A stretch of 64,000 nucleotides of DNA from assembly GCF_007595705.1 (NCBI RefSeq), contig NZ_NISY01000013.1, positions 299,474 through 363,473 on the forward strand. The letters are read 5' to 3'. The stretch comes from Streptomyces sp. SAJ15 (GTDB lineage Bacteria; Actinomycetota; Actinomycetes; Streptomycetales; Streptomycetaceae). Below are positions 9,255 to 19,992 of this stretch, piece after piece. The notes beneath the pieces are model-generated. The model made no database searches and had not been told where the DNA came from. It worked only from the letters and a program-made list of their open reading frames with translations. The position numbers and the translations under genes are program-made. Numbering within the stretch: the first letter of the stretch is position 1; each line of letters begins with the position of its first letter.

Positions 9255-10679
9255 TTACGCCCCGGGCTTGGCCGAGTCCACGCCCGGTCGGGCCTTCCGC
9301 CAGTGGCCGCGGGTGAAGTCGGGGATGGTCTGCGGGGCGCCCTTGGCCCGGATGGAGGCGTTGCTCAGCGGCACCGGCGCGGTCCAGGTGGCCCCGTCGT
9401 AGACGTCGAAGTCCGGCACCAGACCGAGCCGCATGCACTGCGTCAGGCGGTAGAGCATGATGTAGTCCATCCCGCCGTGTCCGCCCGGCGGGTTGCTGTG
9501 CTCCTTCCACAGCCAGTGGTCCCAGTCGGCGTACGCCGTGAAGTCACCCCAGCGGTCGTCGTGCATCTCCGGTTCCAGATAGATCCGGGGCGGATAGTCC
9601 TCGAAGACCCCCTTGGTGCCGCCGAGGATGTTGTGCCGGCTGTACGGGTGCGGGTTGGAGACGGCGTGCTCCAGCCGGATGACACGACCCTTCGCGGTCT
9701 GCACCAGGCTGATCGACATGTCGCTTTCTATGTATGTCTCCTTCCAGCTCGGGTCGCCGGGCGGCATGTGCTGCTCCCGATAGGCGGCCAGACCGCGGGC
9801 GGGGGAGCCGAAGGTGGTGATCCGCACGGCGCGGTCGCCGCGGTTGACGTCCATGTAGTTGGCGACCGGGCCGAAGCCGTGGTTGGGGTAGAGGTCGCCG
9901 CGCAGCCGGGTGTGCCAACGGCGGCGCCACGGCGTCTCGTAGTACTCCGGGTCGAACATCAGCCCGCGCAGGTCGTGGATGTACGCGCCGGCGCCGTGCA
10001 GCAGCTCGCCGAAGAGGCCCGCGTGCGCCATCCGCAGTACCCGCATCTCGTTCCTGCCGTAACAGCAGTTCTCCAACTGCAGGCAGTGGCGGCGGGTGCG
10101 CTCCGAGACGTCGACCAGCTCCCACAGCTGGTCCAGCTCCATGGCCAGCGGGCACTCGACGCCGACGTGCTTGCCGTGCTCCATCGCCGTCCGGCACATC
10201 TCGAAGTGCCACTCCCAGGGCGTGGCGACGTAGACGAAGTCGACGTCGGCGCGCTCACACATCCGCACGAAGTCGTGCTCGCCGTGGGCGTAGCCGGCGG
10301 GCGTGGGCCGGCCGGCGGCGGTGACCTTGGCGACCGCTCTGGTGACCTTCTCCTTCACCGGGTCGCACACCGCGGTCACCCGCACCCCCGGCAACGCCAG
10401 AAAGAGGTCGATCATGCTGCCGCCGCGCTGGCCGAGGCCGACGATGCCGACGCGCACGGTGGCGCGCGGCTCGAAGGGCACCCCGATCATGGTCGCGCCG
10501 CGCCGCGGTGGAGTCGCGGGGGACTCCTCGGTGTCCACGGACTCGGCCGCGGTGGCCGGCGCGGCGGACGCCGGTTCGGCGGCGAGGCCGCCGAACCCGA
10601 CGCCGATCCCGGCCCCGGTGGCGCCCGCGGTCCTCAGGACCGAGCGTCGACTGGGCTGTCGCGGTGTTTCCTCGTTCAT
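9255..10679 (-). CDS. Tat-exported Gfo/Idh/MocA oxidoreductase, GH109-type
   Basis: Protein of 474 residues. The N-terminus has a twin-arginine signal (PSRRSVLRTAG) followed by a hydrophobic Ala/Gly stretch. A Rossmann NAD-binding motif follows (VGIVGLGQRGG near residue 85), then the Gfo/Idh/MocA motif ECPLAMEL with the downstream active-site region. The layout (Tat signal, WEWHFEMCRTAMEHGKHVGVE, NHGFGPVANYMDVNRGD) resembles GH109 proteins, which cleave alpha-N-acetylgalactosaminides by an NAD-dependent redox mechanism. The sugar substrate here is inferred only. The ATG at 10679 has a strong CTGGAGG ribosome site. Expected location is the cell surface or medium. Confidence 0.85.
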   Translation of the reverse strand: MNEETPRQPSRRSVLRTAGATGAGIGVGFGGLAAEPASAAPATAAESVDTEESPATPPRRGATMIGVPFEPRATVRVGIVGLGQRGGSMIDLFLALPGVRVTAVCDPVKEKVTRAVAKVTAAGRPTPAGYAHGEHDFVRMCERADVDFVYVATPWEWHFEMCRTAMEHGKHVGVECPLAMELDQLWELVDVSERTRRHCLQLENCCYGRNEMRVLRMAHAGLFGELLHGAGAYIHDLRGLMFDPEYYETPWRRRWHTRLRGDLYPNHGFGPVANYMDVNRGDRAVRITTFGSPARGLAAYREQHMPPGDPSWKETYIESDMSISLVQTAKGRVIRLEHAVSNPHPYSRHNILGGTKGVFEDYPPRIYLEPEMHDDRWGDFTAYADWDHWLWKEHSNPPGGHGGMDYIMLYRLTQCMRLGLVPDFDVYDGATWTAPVPLSNASIRAKGAPQTIPDFTRGHWRKARPGVDSAKPGA

Positions 10680-11129
10680 CGAGCCTCCAGGTGAACTGAC
10701 CGGCACGGCTGGTGGATGCACCTCGTCAGGACCCTGGCGGTTGCGGCACATGGGGCACAAGAGAGCCCGATTGGACTCTCGGTACGGGGAGTTGGACTTC
10801 CGTCACACCGATGGCCGCCTGGCTGAACGGGAGGGCACGGGGCGGCGGCCCGACGACGGTGCGCCGCGAGCCGCGACCGGACCCGACCGGCGGGCGATGG
10901 CCGCCCGGAGCGCGTGCCGCCCGGAGCGCGTGCCGCCGGGAGGGCATGCTGTCCGGAGCGCCGGCCGCCCGGAGCGCGTGCCGTCCGGAGGGCGTGCTGC
11001 CTGGAGCGCGTGCTGCCTGGAGCGCGTGCCGTCCCGAGTGCCGGCCGCCCGCCGCCCGGAGCGCCTTGTGGGGCCGCCCCCGCGTGCCGCGGTTGTCGGC
11101 GGTCGGGGCGGCGGTGGCTCAGCAGCCGC
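10680..11129. other. 450-bp gap without a gene, mostly tandem repeats
   Basis: The gap separates the GH109-type gene start from the MarR stop, both on the minus strand. It contains the promoter side of the GH109-type gene (TTGGACTCTCGG-type sequence near 10770, not convincing) and a 9-copy 16-bp repeat array at 10903-11046. No frame shows a start with a ribosome site and consistent codon bias. Confidence 0.6.
10903..11046. repeat. 16-bp tandem repeat, nine copies
   Basis: Nine consecutive units of exactly 16 bp start at 10903. The consensus is G(C/T)CCGGAGCGCGTGCC. Copies 1, 2 and 5 are identical and the others differ by 1-5 bases. There are no spacers, so it is a minisatellite and not a CRISPR array. 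It lies in an intergenic region. Confidence 0.9.
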
Positions 11130-11594
11130 TCAGCAGCCGCCCGGACCGACGGAGAGCGTGTCCAGGAGCCCACCGAGCATCTCCCGCTGCCGCGCGGAAA
11201 GGGGCGCGAGCACGTCCTCCGCCGCGGCCCGGCGCGCGTCCCGCAGCGCGCGCAGCGCCGAGCGGCCGGTCTCGGTGAGCTCGATGCGGATCACCCGGCG
11301 ATTGGCCGGATCCGGTGCCCTGCGCACCGAGCCGTGCGCCTCCAGGGCGTCGACCAGGGTCGTCACCGCGCGCGGCACGACGTCGAGGCGCTCCGCGAGA
11401 TCCGCCATCCGGGGCGGTCGGCCGTCACGGTCGAAGTGCGCGACCGTGCGCAGGAGCCGAGACTGGGCCGGGGTGATGCCCAGCGGCTCCAGATGGCGCC
11501 TCTGCGCGCGGTGCAGCCGGCGCGTGAGGCTCAGCAGCTGCTCGGCGAGCTGCCCGGAGGCGTCGGAGGCGGGGAAGGGCGCGGGGGTGCACAT
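11130..11594 (-). CDS. MarR-family transcriptional regulator
   Basis: Protein of 154 residues, of usual MarR length. The winged-helix core is visible: ITPAQSRLLRTVAHF, MADLAERLDVVPRAVTTLVDALE as the recognition region, and RRVIRIELTETG as the wing. It should bind DNA as a dimer and respond to a small ligand. It is divergent from the ABC exporter gene at 11878, and the two likely share the AT-richer control region at about 11600-11655. Such MarR-exporter pairs usually have the regulator repressing the exporter. The ATG at 11594 lies about 20 bp from a TATGCC-like -10, so the leader would be very short. Confidence 0.9.
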   Translation of the reverse strand: MCTPAPFPASDASGQLAEQLLSLTRRLHRAQRRHLEPLGITPAQSRLLRTVAHFDRDGRPPRMADLAERLDVVPRAVTTLVDALEAHGSVRRAPDPANRRVIRIELTETGRSALRALRDARRAAAEDVLAPLSARQREMLGGLLDTLSVGPGGC

Positions 11595-11599
11595 ACGGT

Positions 11600-11655
11600 G
11601 ACTCTACCAGGGCATAATTCATTGTGAGCTTAGGTAACAGTGGTCTATGCTCATC
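11600..11655. promoter_or_regulatory. Divergent promoter region of the MarR and ABC exporter genes
   Basis: This is a locally AT-rich island in GC-rich DNA. Rightward, TTGTGA (11622-11627) and TATGCT (11646-11651) are spaced 18 bp like a -35/-10 pair. Leftward, TTACCT and TATGCC on the minus strand are plausible for the MarR gene. The two promoters would overlap, so one MarR dimer could control both. No clean palindrome is visible. Confidence 0.45.
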
Positions 11656-11877
11656 ATGGCTCGACGCGCGCCTTCGGCCGGCTCGTCGCCGCACAGGCGG
11701 CCGGCGACCGGGTGCCGGCGCGCCGCTGCGAGCGCGCCGTCATCGGCCCGCCGCTGTCGGCGGGCGGCCGTCGGGCTCGCCGAGCCGCCGTACGGCGCCC
11801 GTGGCGCCGCGCGACGCACCGCCCTCGACCCCTCGACTCCGACTCCCGCCATCGACGCCCGACGCCTGAAGGAGCCC

Positions 11878-13944
<2,067 letters not shown>

Positions 13945-13987
13945 CCGGCGCCCGGCGCCGCCCATGCCGTCCGGCGCCGGGCGCCGG
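13945..13987. terminator. Strong 16-bp stem between convergent genes
   Basis: Arm 13945-13960 (CCGGCGCCCGGCGCCG) is the exact reverse complement of 13972-13987, with an 11-nt loop. It starts immediately after the ABC exporter stop and ends 13 bp from the stop of the CoA-transferase gene on the other strand. This is a likely bidirectional terminator. Confidence 0.75.
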
Positions 13988-13999
13988 GCGCCGGGTTCG

Positions 14000-15139
14000 C
14001 TAGGCCGGGCCGAACTCCGCCCGGACGGCCTCCGTGTGCTCTCCGAGCGCGGGCACCGGCCGCAGCGGGGCGCGTCGGCCGCGCACCTCCACCGGGGGCA
14101 GCAGGCCGCGCAGCGGTCCGACCGGGGAGTCGAAGTCCTGCCAGCGGTCGCGCGCGGCCAGCTGTGGATGGGCGGAGAACTCACCGACCGTCCGCAGCCG
14201 CGCGTTGGCGATCCCCGCGGCGTCCAGCAGTACGGTCAGCCCGTCCGCCGTATGCGCGGAGAATCGGTTCTCCAACTCCGCCGTCAGCTCGTCGTCGTGC
14301 GCCCGGCGCAGCGGATTGGTGGCGAACCGCGGATCGCGCGTCAACTCCGGACGGCGCAGCACCCGCTCGCACAGGGCCACCCACTCCCGGTCGCTCTGCA
14401 CGCTGAGGAAGACCCGCGCGCCGTCGCCGCAGCGGTACGGCCCGTACGGCGAGATCGACGGATGCCGGGCGCCGCTGCGCACCACGGGGGTGCCGCCGTA
14501 CTCCTCGGCGAAGTAGGGGTGGCCCATCCACTCCCCGAGCGCGTCCAGCAGCGAGACGGACAGGGCCGAGCCCACGCCCGTGCGCTCGCGCTCGTACAGC
14601 GCCGTGAGGATGCCGGTGTAGGCGTACATCGCGCCCGCGATGTCGGCTATCGAGATGCCGGGGCGGGCCGGCTCCTCGGGGCTGCCGGTGATCGACACCA
14701 GCCCCGCCTCACACTGCACCAGCAGGTCGTACGCCTTCTTGTCGCGGTACGGCCCGCCCTCGCCGTAGCCCGAGATGTCGCAGGTGATCAGGTGCTCGTG
14801 GCGGGCCCGGAGCGCCGCGGAGCCGAGGCCCAGGCGCTCGCAGGCGCCCGGGGCGAGGTTCTGCACGAAGACGTCCGCGCGGGCGAGGATCGCCTCCAGC
14901 AGGCCCCGGTCGGTCGGGTCCTTCAGGTCCAGGACCGCGCTCTCCTTGCCCCGGTTGACCCAGACGAAGTAGGCGGACATCCCTTTGACATTGCGGTCGT
15001 AGTCGCGGGCGAAGTCGCCCCGACCGGGGCGCTCGACCTTGATCACCCGAGCGCCGAGATCGGCGAGTTGACGGGTCGCGTACGGGGCGGCGACGGCCTG
15101 TTCCAGTGCGACGACGGTGATGCCGTGGAGAGGAAGCAT
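14000..15139 (-). CDS. CaiB/BaiF-family (type III) CoA-transferase
   Basis: Protein of 379 residues from the ATG at 15139 (MLPLHGITVVALEQAVAAP). Family marks are LADLGARVIKVERPGRGDFARDYD, NRGKESAVLDLKDP with the following segment, and DVFVQNLAPGACERLGLG. The segment LITCDISGYGEGGPYRDKKAYD holds the Asp expected to form the acyl-enzyme intermediate. Members move CoA between organic acids or racemise alpha-methylacyl-CoA, and the exact substrate cannot be assigned. An in-frame extension upstream to 15199 lacks a ribosome site, so I use the shorter start. It lies downstream of the esterase gene on the same strand with a 66-bp gap. Confidence 0.88.
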   Translation of the reverse strand: MLPLHGITVVALEQAVAAPYATRQLADLGARVIKVERPGRGDFARDYDRNVKGMSAYFVWVNRGKESAVLDLKDPTDRGLLEAILARADVFVQNLAPGACERLGLGSAALRARHEHLITCDISGYGEGGPYRDKKAYDLLVQCEAGLVSITGSPEEPARPGISIADIAGAMYAYTGILTALYERERTGVGSALSVSLLDALGEWMGHPYFAEEYGGTPVVRSGARHPSISPYGPYRCGDGARVFLSVQSDREWVALCERVLRRPELTRDPRFATNPLRRAHDDELTAELENRFSAHTADGLTVLLDAAGIANARLRTVGEFSAHPQLAARDRWQDFDSPVGPLRGLLPPVEVRGRRAPLRPVPALGEHTEAVRAEFGPA

Positions 15140-15205
15140 TCCGGCAGTATCACCCCGCTCACCCGTCACCGGGGATGGCCCAGGGGCCACGCGCGCCACC
15201 GACCC

Positions 15206-16174
15206 TCAGCCCAGCAGCCGCCGCACGTACCGGACCTGTTCCGCCTGTTGGTGCACGCCCCCGCCCTCGTGCCCGTTGAAGGACCAGACCCTGAGCTCCT
15301 TCTCGCCCCCGTAGTGGTTGTACGCGGCGAAGCCCCCGGAGGTCGGTGTGACCTCGTCGCGCAGCGCGGTGGAGAAGAGGGCGGGCGCGCTCGCGCGGGC
15401 GGCGAAGTTGAGCCCGTCGAAGTGGTCCAGAGTGGCGAACACGTGCTCAGCCAGGTCCCGCTGCCCGGCGAGGTAGCGCGCCAGCTCGCCGTACGGGTCC
15501 ATGTCCGTGATCTCCACGGCGCGCCGGATGTGCGTCATGAAGGGCACGTCGACGAGCGCGCCGGCCAGGTCGGGCACCAGCCCCGCGGCGGCCAGCGCCA
15601 GCCCGCCGCCCTGGCTCGCGCCGCTGACCACGATCCGCGCGGCATCCACCGCCGGGTGCGCGCGGGCGGCCTCCACGGCCCGCACGGCGTCGGTGTACAG
15701 CCGCCGGTAGTAGTAGTCGTCCGGGCTGAGCACGCCCCTGGTCAGCATCCCCGGCACCTCCGGACCGGTGCCGCCGACCGGGTCCGGGGTGGCGCCGGGG
15801 CCGTGCGGGCTCCAGCCCTGCCCGCGGCTGTCCATGACGAAGACCGCGTACCCCGCGGACGGCCACAGCAGCCAGCTGTACGGTAGGCTCCGGCCGCCGT
15901 TGTAGCCGATGAACTGCACCACACAGGGCAGCGGCGCGGCAGCCTCCCGCGGGACCAGCAGCCAGCCCCGGATCCGATGCCCGCCGAAGCCGGAGAACTC
16001 CGCGTCATAGGTACGCAGCCGGGCCAGCCCCGCGTCCGACTCCGAGAACACCGCGTCGAGCTCGTACTTGCGCGCCTCGGTCAGCGTCCGGTCCCAGAAG
16101 GCGTCGAAGCCGGCGGGCTCGGGCAGCGGCGGCCGGTAGCCCCGCAACTGCTCCAGGGGCAGGTCGAGGAACAC
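15206..16174 (-). CDS. Acetyl-xylan esterase / cephalosporin-C deacetylase-like hydrolase
   Basis: Protein of 322 residues, typical of the AXE1 (CE7) alpha/beta hydrolase family. It begins MFLDLPLEQLRGYRPPLPEP. Family motifs are RIRGWLLVP, FIGYNGGRS and VMDSRGQGWS. The nucleophile elbow is SGASQGGG, the acid is in RDEVTP and the histidine is in NGHEGGG, so the triad is complete. It removes acetyl groups from sugars or small acetylated compounds. There is no signal peptide, so it acts in the cytoplasm. It may be co-transcribed with the CoA-transferase gene downstream. Natural substrate unknown. Confidence 0.92.
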   Translation of the reverse strand: MFLDLPLEQLRGYRPPLPEPAGFDAFWDRTLTEARKYELDAVFSESDAGLARLRTYDAEFSGFGGHRIRGWLLVPREAAAPLPCVVQFIGYNGGRSLPYSWLLWPSAGYAVFVMDSRGQGWSPHGPGATPDPVGGTGPEVPGMLTRGVLSPDDYYYRRLYTDAVRAVEAARAHPAVDAARIVVSGASQGGGLALAAAGLVPDLAGALVDVPFMTHIRRAVEITDMDPYGELARYLAGQRDLAEHVFATLDHFDGLNFAARASAPALFSTALRDEVTPTSGGFAAYNHYGGEKELRVWSFNGHEGGGVHQQAEQVRYVRRLLG

Positions 16175-16330
16175 GGAGGGCCTCCCGGGGATCGCGTCGG
16201 GCGCGTCTCCAGAAGACTGCCACGCGGGACGGGATACACACCGGTGCGCGCACCGCGCGCCGGGAGGATTGGTGCGTGGGGCGTACGCTCGTACGGTGGG
16301 CGCGTGGACGCCCGCCCCGTCCGCGGTCCG

Positions 16331-16768
16331 TCAGCTCCGTGGCGCGGGCGGGGACGCCGTGCCGAACGGGTTGTCGATCACGTACCGCCAGCGGCCGTCC
16401 GGCCCACGGCGGGCCACATCGGTGGCGGTCCCCTCCAGACGGACGTGCTCGCCGTCCGGTCGATGGCCGTCGATGACCCAGTCGACGATGAGCAGGGCGA
16501 TGTCGTCAGCGACGTAGGTGTGCCGCGGGCGGACGCTGATCGGCAGTCCCAACGCCTGGAACTCGGCGTTGGCGGCCCGCAGTTCCGGGCCGGTGACCGA
16601 CTCCCCGGGACGGGGCACGAACACCGCCCCGTCGGCGTAGACGCGGGCGAGCTCCTCGGGACTGCCGGAGTTGAACGCGGCGGCGAAGGCCATCGGATGT
16701 TGCTCCGGGTCGGAGACCAGGGCGACAGTAGGGGCATGATCGTGTTCGGGATGCGTGGCGAAGCTCAT
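16331..16768 (-). CDS. NTF2-like (SnoaL/DUF4440-type) small protein
   Basis: Protein of 145 residues from the ATG at 16768, or about 120 residues from the Met at 16693 (MAFAAAFNSGSPEELARVYA), where the family core begins. The pattern of helix-forming N-terminus, VYADGAVFVPRPGESVTG and the closing strands GRWRYVIDNPFG fits the cone-shaped NTF2 fold. Members are small enzymes or ligand-binding proteins, and no catalytic residue can be assigned. The longer start overlaps the divergent HxlR gene, which argues mildly for the shorter one. The HxlR protein probably controls it. Confidence 0.8.
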   Translation of the reverse strand: MSFATHPEHDHAPTVALVSDPEQHPMAFAAAFNSGSPEELARVYADGAVFVPRPGESVTGPELRAANAEFQALGLPISVRPRHTYVADDIALLIVDWVIDGHRPDGEHVRLEGTATDVARRGPDGRWRYVIDNPFGTASPPAPRS

Positions 16769-17248
16769 GACGACAGCCAAGCCGGCTCCGACGTGGCTCA
16801 CCAAACGGATACCCACGTCTGGGACGGAGACCTGGTGCCGTCCCCGCGCGGGCGCACCGCCCGGCCGGAGGCGGACTGTCCGGTGGAGGTCGCCCTGGCC
16901 GCGGTGTCGGGCCGCTGGACCACGCTGGTCCTGCGCGAGCTGATGCACGCCCCGCAGTCGTTCGGCACCCTGCGGGAGCGCCTGCCGGAGATCAGCCCCA
17001 AGGTGCTCTCCGACCGGCTGCACACGCTCCGCGAGCGCGGCCTGGTCGCCCAGGAGCGGCTGCCCGGATTCCCCGTCCGCACCCGGTACACGCTCACCCC
17101 GGCGGGACGCGCCCTGCGGCCGCTGCTCGTCGAGCTGTACCGCACGGGGGAGCGGCTGAACGAGCTCTCGGCCGTGGCCGGCCAGGCCGCCGAGGCGCAC
17201 GACGCCGTACCCCACGCCGTGCGCCACACCGTCCGGACGACCGGGTAG
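16751..17248 (+). CDS. HxlR-family transcriptional regulator
   Basis: About 165 residues. The winged-helix core is unmistakable: CPVEVALAAVSGRWTTLVLRELMHAPQSFGTLRERLPEISPKVLSDRLHTLRERGLV, then RTRYTLTPAGRALRPLL. HxlR proteins bind as dimers and often sense redox or reactive electrophiles through the N-terminal Cys, which is present here. Start candidates are ATG 16736, ATG 16751 or a later codon; I use 16751, which overlaps the divergent NTF2-like gene. The first 40 residues are poorly conserved. Likely target: the divergent neighbour and itself. Confidence 0.85.
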   Translation: MRGEAHDDSQAGSDVAHQTDTHVWDGDLVPSPRGRTARPEADCPVEVALAAVSGRWTTLVLRELMHAPQSFGTLRERLPEISPKVLSDRLHTLRERGLVAQERLPGFPVRTRYTLTPAGRALRPLLVELYRTGERLNELSAVAGQAAEAHDAVPHAVRHTVRTTG

Positions 17249-17250
17249 GC

Positions 17251-17368
17251 CCCGTGTCAGCGGTCGCCCCGTGCCAGGGCGGTCCCGCGTCAGCGGTCGC
17301 CATGTGTTCCGGACGGCCCCGCGTCAGCGGTCGCCTCGCGCGCTCGCGCGGTCCCGCGTCAGCGGTCG
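17251..17368. repeat. Four copies of CCCGCGTCAGCGGTCG at 33-35-bp spacing
   Basis: Copies begin at 17251 (one mismatch), 17284, 17318 and 17353. The intervening 17-19 bp are also related (CGGACGGCC-type). The last copy contains the stop codon of the minus-strand ATPase gene. The array fills the gap between two convergent genes. Confidence 0.8.
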
Positions 17369-18177
17369 ACCCGTGCGTCGGACGGCCCTGTGTCCGGCAC
17401 CTCCCCGACCCGCGCGGCCGCCGGATCGAGCACCCGCTTCAGGAAGGCGCGCGTCCGTTCCCGCCGCGGGGCGCCGATGACCTCGACGGGGCGGCCCTGC
17501 TCGACGATCACCCCCTCGTCCATGAAGACGACCCGGTCCGCGACCTCCCGGGCGAAGCTCATCTCGTGTGTGACGACCAGCATCGTCATGCCCTCGTCGG
17601 CCAGTGAGCGCATCACCGCCAGCACGTCGCCGACCAGCTCCGGGTCGAGCGCCGAGGTCGGCTCGTCGAACAGCATCAGCTCGGGGTCCATCGACAGCGC
17701 CCGCGCGATGGCCACCCGCTGCTGCTGCCCGCCCGAGAGCTGGGCCGGATAGACGGACTCCTTGTCGGTCAGCCCGACCCGGGCCAGATTGCGCCGGGCG
17801 ATCTCGACCGCCCGCGCCTTGTCGCGGCGCAGTACCCGCCGCTGCGCCAGGGTGAGGTTCTCCAGGGCGGTCAGGTGCGGGAAGAGGTTGAAGGACTGGA
17901 AGACCATGCCGATCCGTCGCCGGACCCGGTCGATGTCCACCTCCGGGTCGGTGACCTCGGTGCCGTCCACCGTCACCGTTCCCGCGCTGGGCTCCTCCAG
18001 CAGGTTCACACAGCGCAGCAGCGTGGACTTGCCCGAGCCGGAGGGGCCGATGACGCAGACCACCTCCCCCCGCCCCACCGTGAGGTCGATGCCTCGGAGC
18101 ACCTCCAGCTCGCCGAAGGACTTGTGCAGCCCCTCGACCCGGATCGCCGGGCCCTCAGGACGCGTTTCCCCGGACAC
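17359..18177 (-). CDS. Polar amino-acid ABC importer, ATPase subunit
   Basis: Protein of 272 residues of the GlnQ/HisP type. Walker A is GPSGSGKST, the Q-loop is VFQSFNLFPHLT, the signature is LSGGQQQR, Walker B is LMLFDEPTS and the H-loop is VVTHEM. It powers uptake by the membrane permease encoded just upstream. The GTG start at 18177 is preceded by GAGGTGA overlapping the permease stop region (7-bp gap), so the two are translationally linked. The last codons fall in the repeat array at 17251-17368, so the C-terminal tail (DTGPSDARVDR) may be recent. Specificity within polar amino acids is not decided by sequence. Confidence 0.93.
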   Translation of the reverse strand: MSGETRPEGPAIRVEGLHKSFGELEVLRGIDLTVGRGEVVCVIGPSGSGKSTLLRCVNLLEEPSAGTVTVDGTEVTDPEVDIDRVRRRIGMVFQSFNLFPHLTALENLTLAQRRVLRRDKARAVEIARRNLARVGLTDKESVYPAQLSGGQQQRVAIARALSMDPELMLFDEPTSALDPELVGDVLAVMRSLADEGMTMLVVTHEMSFAREVADRVVFMDEGVIVEQGRPVEVIGAPRRERTRAFLKRVLDPAAARVGEVPDTGPSDARVDR

Positions 18178-18184
18178 CGGTGGC

Positions 18185-18970
18185 TCACCTCGCCTTCGCG
18201 GTACGGGCCTCCAGCCGTCGGACCAGATGGCCGAGGGGGAGGGTGATCAGCAGGTAGCACAGCCCGGCGACCAGGATCGGGGTCAGGCTGCGGTGCTGGT
18301 TGAGCGCGTCCCGGCCGAACTTGGCCAGCTCGTACTGGTCGAGCGACAGCCCGAGCAGATACACCAGCGAGGAGTCCTTGGTGAGCAGGATCAACTCGTT
18401 GGTGAGCGGCGGCAGGACGATCCGGAACGCCTGGGGGATGACCACCGAGACCATCGCCCGCCCATGGGACATGCCCAGTGAGCGCGCCGCCTCCATCTGC
18501 CCCTTGGGGACGGCCTGGATGCCCGCGCGGATCGTCTCCGCCATGTACGCGGCGCCGACCAGCCCCAGCGCCAGCATCACCGTGACATAGCGGTCCAGCG
18601 CCACATGGAAGGCCAGCGGCACGCCGAAGCCCAGCGCGATGAAGACGAGCAGGGCGGGCACCCCGCGGAAGAACTCGATGTACGCGATCGACAGCCAGCG
18701 GTAGGGCGGCACCTGCGACAGCCGCATCAGCGCCAGCACCAGCCCCAGCACGAGGCCGAACCCGAAGCCGAACAGGGTGTAGACGACGGTGTTGACCAGG
18801 GCGGTGGTGATGATGTCGGGGAACAGGGACCGGGCGACCTCGACGTCGAAGAAGGCGCGTCGCAGCTCACCCCAGTCCGCGGCCAGGACGACGGCGAGCA
18901 GCGCCGCCACCAGCACGGCGTACTGCGCCGTCCGCACCATCCGCGCCCGCCGCCGACGAGTCATTGCCAT
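18185..18970 (-). CDS. Polar amino-acid ABC importer, permease subunit
   Basis: Protein of 261 residues with several membrane segments. The HisMQ-type EAA coupling loop reads EAARSLGMSHGRAMVSVVIPQAFRIVLPP, which docks the ATPase. It also has IEFFRGVPALLVF, typical of amino-acid permeases. Only one permease gene is present, so the channel is probably a homodimer. The ATG at 18970 has GAGGAG upstream. It sits between the binding-protein gene and the ATPase gene in a three-gene operon. Confidence 0.93.
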   Translation of the reverse strand: MAMTRRRRARMVRTAQYAVLVAALLAVVLAADWGELRRAFFDVEVARSLFPDIITTALVNTVVYTLFGFGFGLVLGLVLALMRLSQVPPYRWLSIAYIEFFRGVPALLVFIALGFGVPLAFHVALDRYVTVMLALGLVGAAYMAETIRAGIQAVPKGQMEAARSLGMSHGRAMVSVVIPQAFRIVLPPLTNELILLTKDSSLVYLLGLSLDQYELAKFGRDALNQHRSLTPILVAGLCYLLITLPLGHLVRRLEARTAKAR

Positions 18971-19001
18971 GGTGACTCCTCAGTTCGTCGGACGGCCGGT
19001 C

Positions 19002-19811
19002 TCAGCTCTTCTCGGTCTTCTTGGGCGCGGCGCCGAACCACTTCTTGTAGATGGCGTCGTAGCGGCCGTCGTCCCTGGCCTTCTCGAGCACCTCGTCGAT
19101 CTTCTTGCGTAGGGCGTCGTTTCCGGTCCGCACGCCGATGCCGTAGGTCTCACCGGTGTCGAACTCGGCGCTGACGTCCGTGTCGGGGTTGTCCCTGACG
19201 TAGTCGTAGAGCACGCCGTTGTCGTTGATCCCGGCGTCCACCTGGCCGGTCTTCACGGCGGTCAGCAGCAGTGCGAGGTCCTCGAACTGGACCACCTTCA
19301 CGCCGTCGCCGTGCTCCTTGGCGTACACCTCACCCGTGGTCTTCTCCTGAACGGCCAGCCTCTTGCCCCTCAGGTCGGCGAGGGACCGGTAGGGCTCGCC
19401 CTTCTTGGTGATGAGGGCCTGGGTGGCCTCGAAGTAGGGGGCGGAGAAGTCCATGTTCTCGTCGCGGACCTTGGTGATCGTCATCCCGGCCGCCGCCACG
19501 TCGCACTTGCGGATGTTGAGGTCCTCACCGGACTGGATGCCGTCGAACGGCGTGTCCACGATCTCCTGCTCGACGTCCAGCTCCTCGGCGACCAGGTCGA
19601 CCAGGTCCACGTCGAAGCCGACGATCTTCTTGCCCTCCTTGAACTGGAAGGGCTCATACGGCAGATGAGTGCAGGTCGTCAGCTTCCCGGACGAGACAAG
19701 ACTGATCTTCGAACCGTCCGAGTCGGTCGACTCGGTGCTGGTGCAACCCGCCAGCAGCAGGGCGGCGGTGGTGGCAGTGGCTATGACAGGCAACGCGGAG
19801 CGAGCGGACAC
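19002..19811 (-). CDS. Polar amino-acid ABC importer, substrate-binding lipoprotein
   Basis: Protein of 269 residues. The signal peptide ends at the lipobox LLAGC, anchoring the protein outside the membrane. The family 3 solute-binding pattern is clear: GKLTTCTHLPYEPFQF, VGFDVDLVDLVAEELDVE, RKCDVAAAGMTITKVRDENMDFSAPYF and LRGKRLAVQ. Acidic, aromatic and Arg positions fit an amino acid ligand. The GTG start at 19811 follows a GGAGGTGCC ribosome site. It is the first gene of the importer operon. The upstream 180 bp must hold the promoter, but I see no convincing -35/-10 pair. Confidence 0.92.
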   Translation of the reverse strand: MSARSALPVIATATTAALLLAGCTSTESTDSDGSKISLVSSGKLTTCTHLPYEPFQFKEGKKIVGFDVDLVDLVAEELDVEQEIVDTPFDGIQSGEDLNIRKCDVAAAGMTITKVRDENMDFSAPYFEATQALITKKGEPYRSLADLRGKRLAVQEKTTGEVYAKEHGDGVKVVQFEDLALLLTAVKTGQVDAGINDNGVLYDYVRDNPDTDVSAEFDTGETYGIGVRTGNDALRKKIDEVLEKARDDGRYDAIYKKWFGAAPKKTEKS

Positions 19812-19992
19812 GGCACCTCCGGAGCATGGTCGGTGAACGACCCCACCTGATCAGTGAGTTGGGCGCATCCTGCCATTCGCGGGGCGCGTTGTCGCGAGGA
19901 ACGGCGCAGTCATCACCCCGGTGGCCGGAACGGCGCGGGCGCGGGGGTGCCCCCGGGGTGCGGGCCGGGCATCCCTCGCGTGCGGGCCGGGC

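Noticed and set aside
10903..11046. CRISPR array
   Set aside because: The 16-bp units are head to tail without spacers and no cas genes are near.
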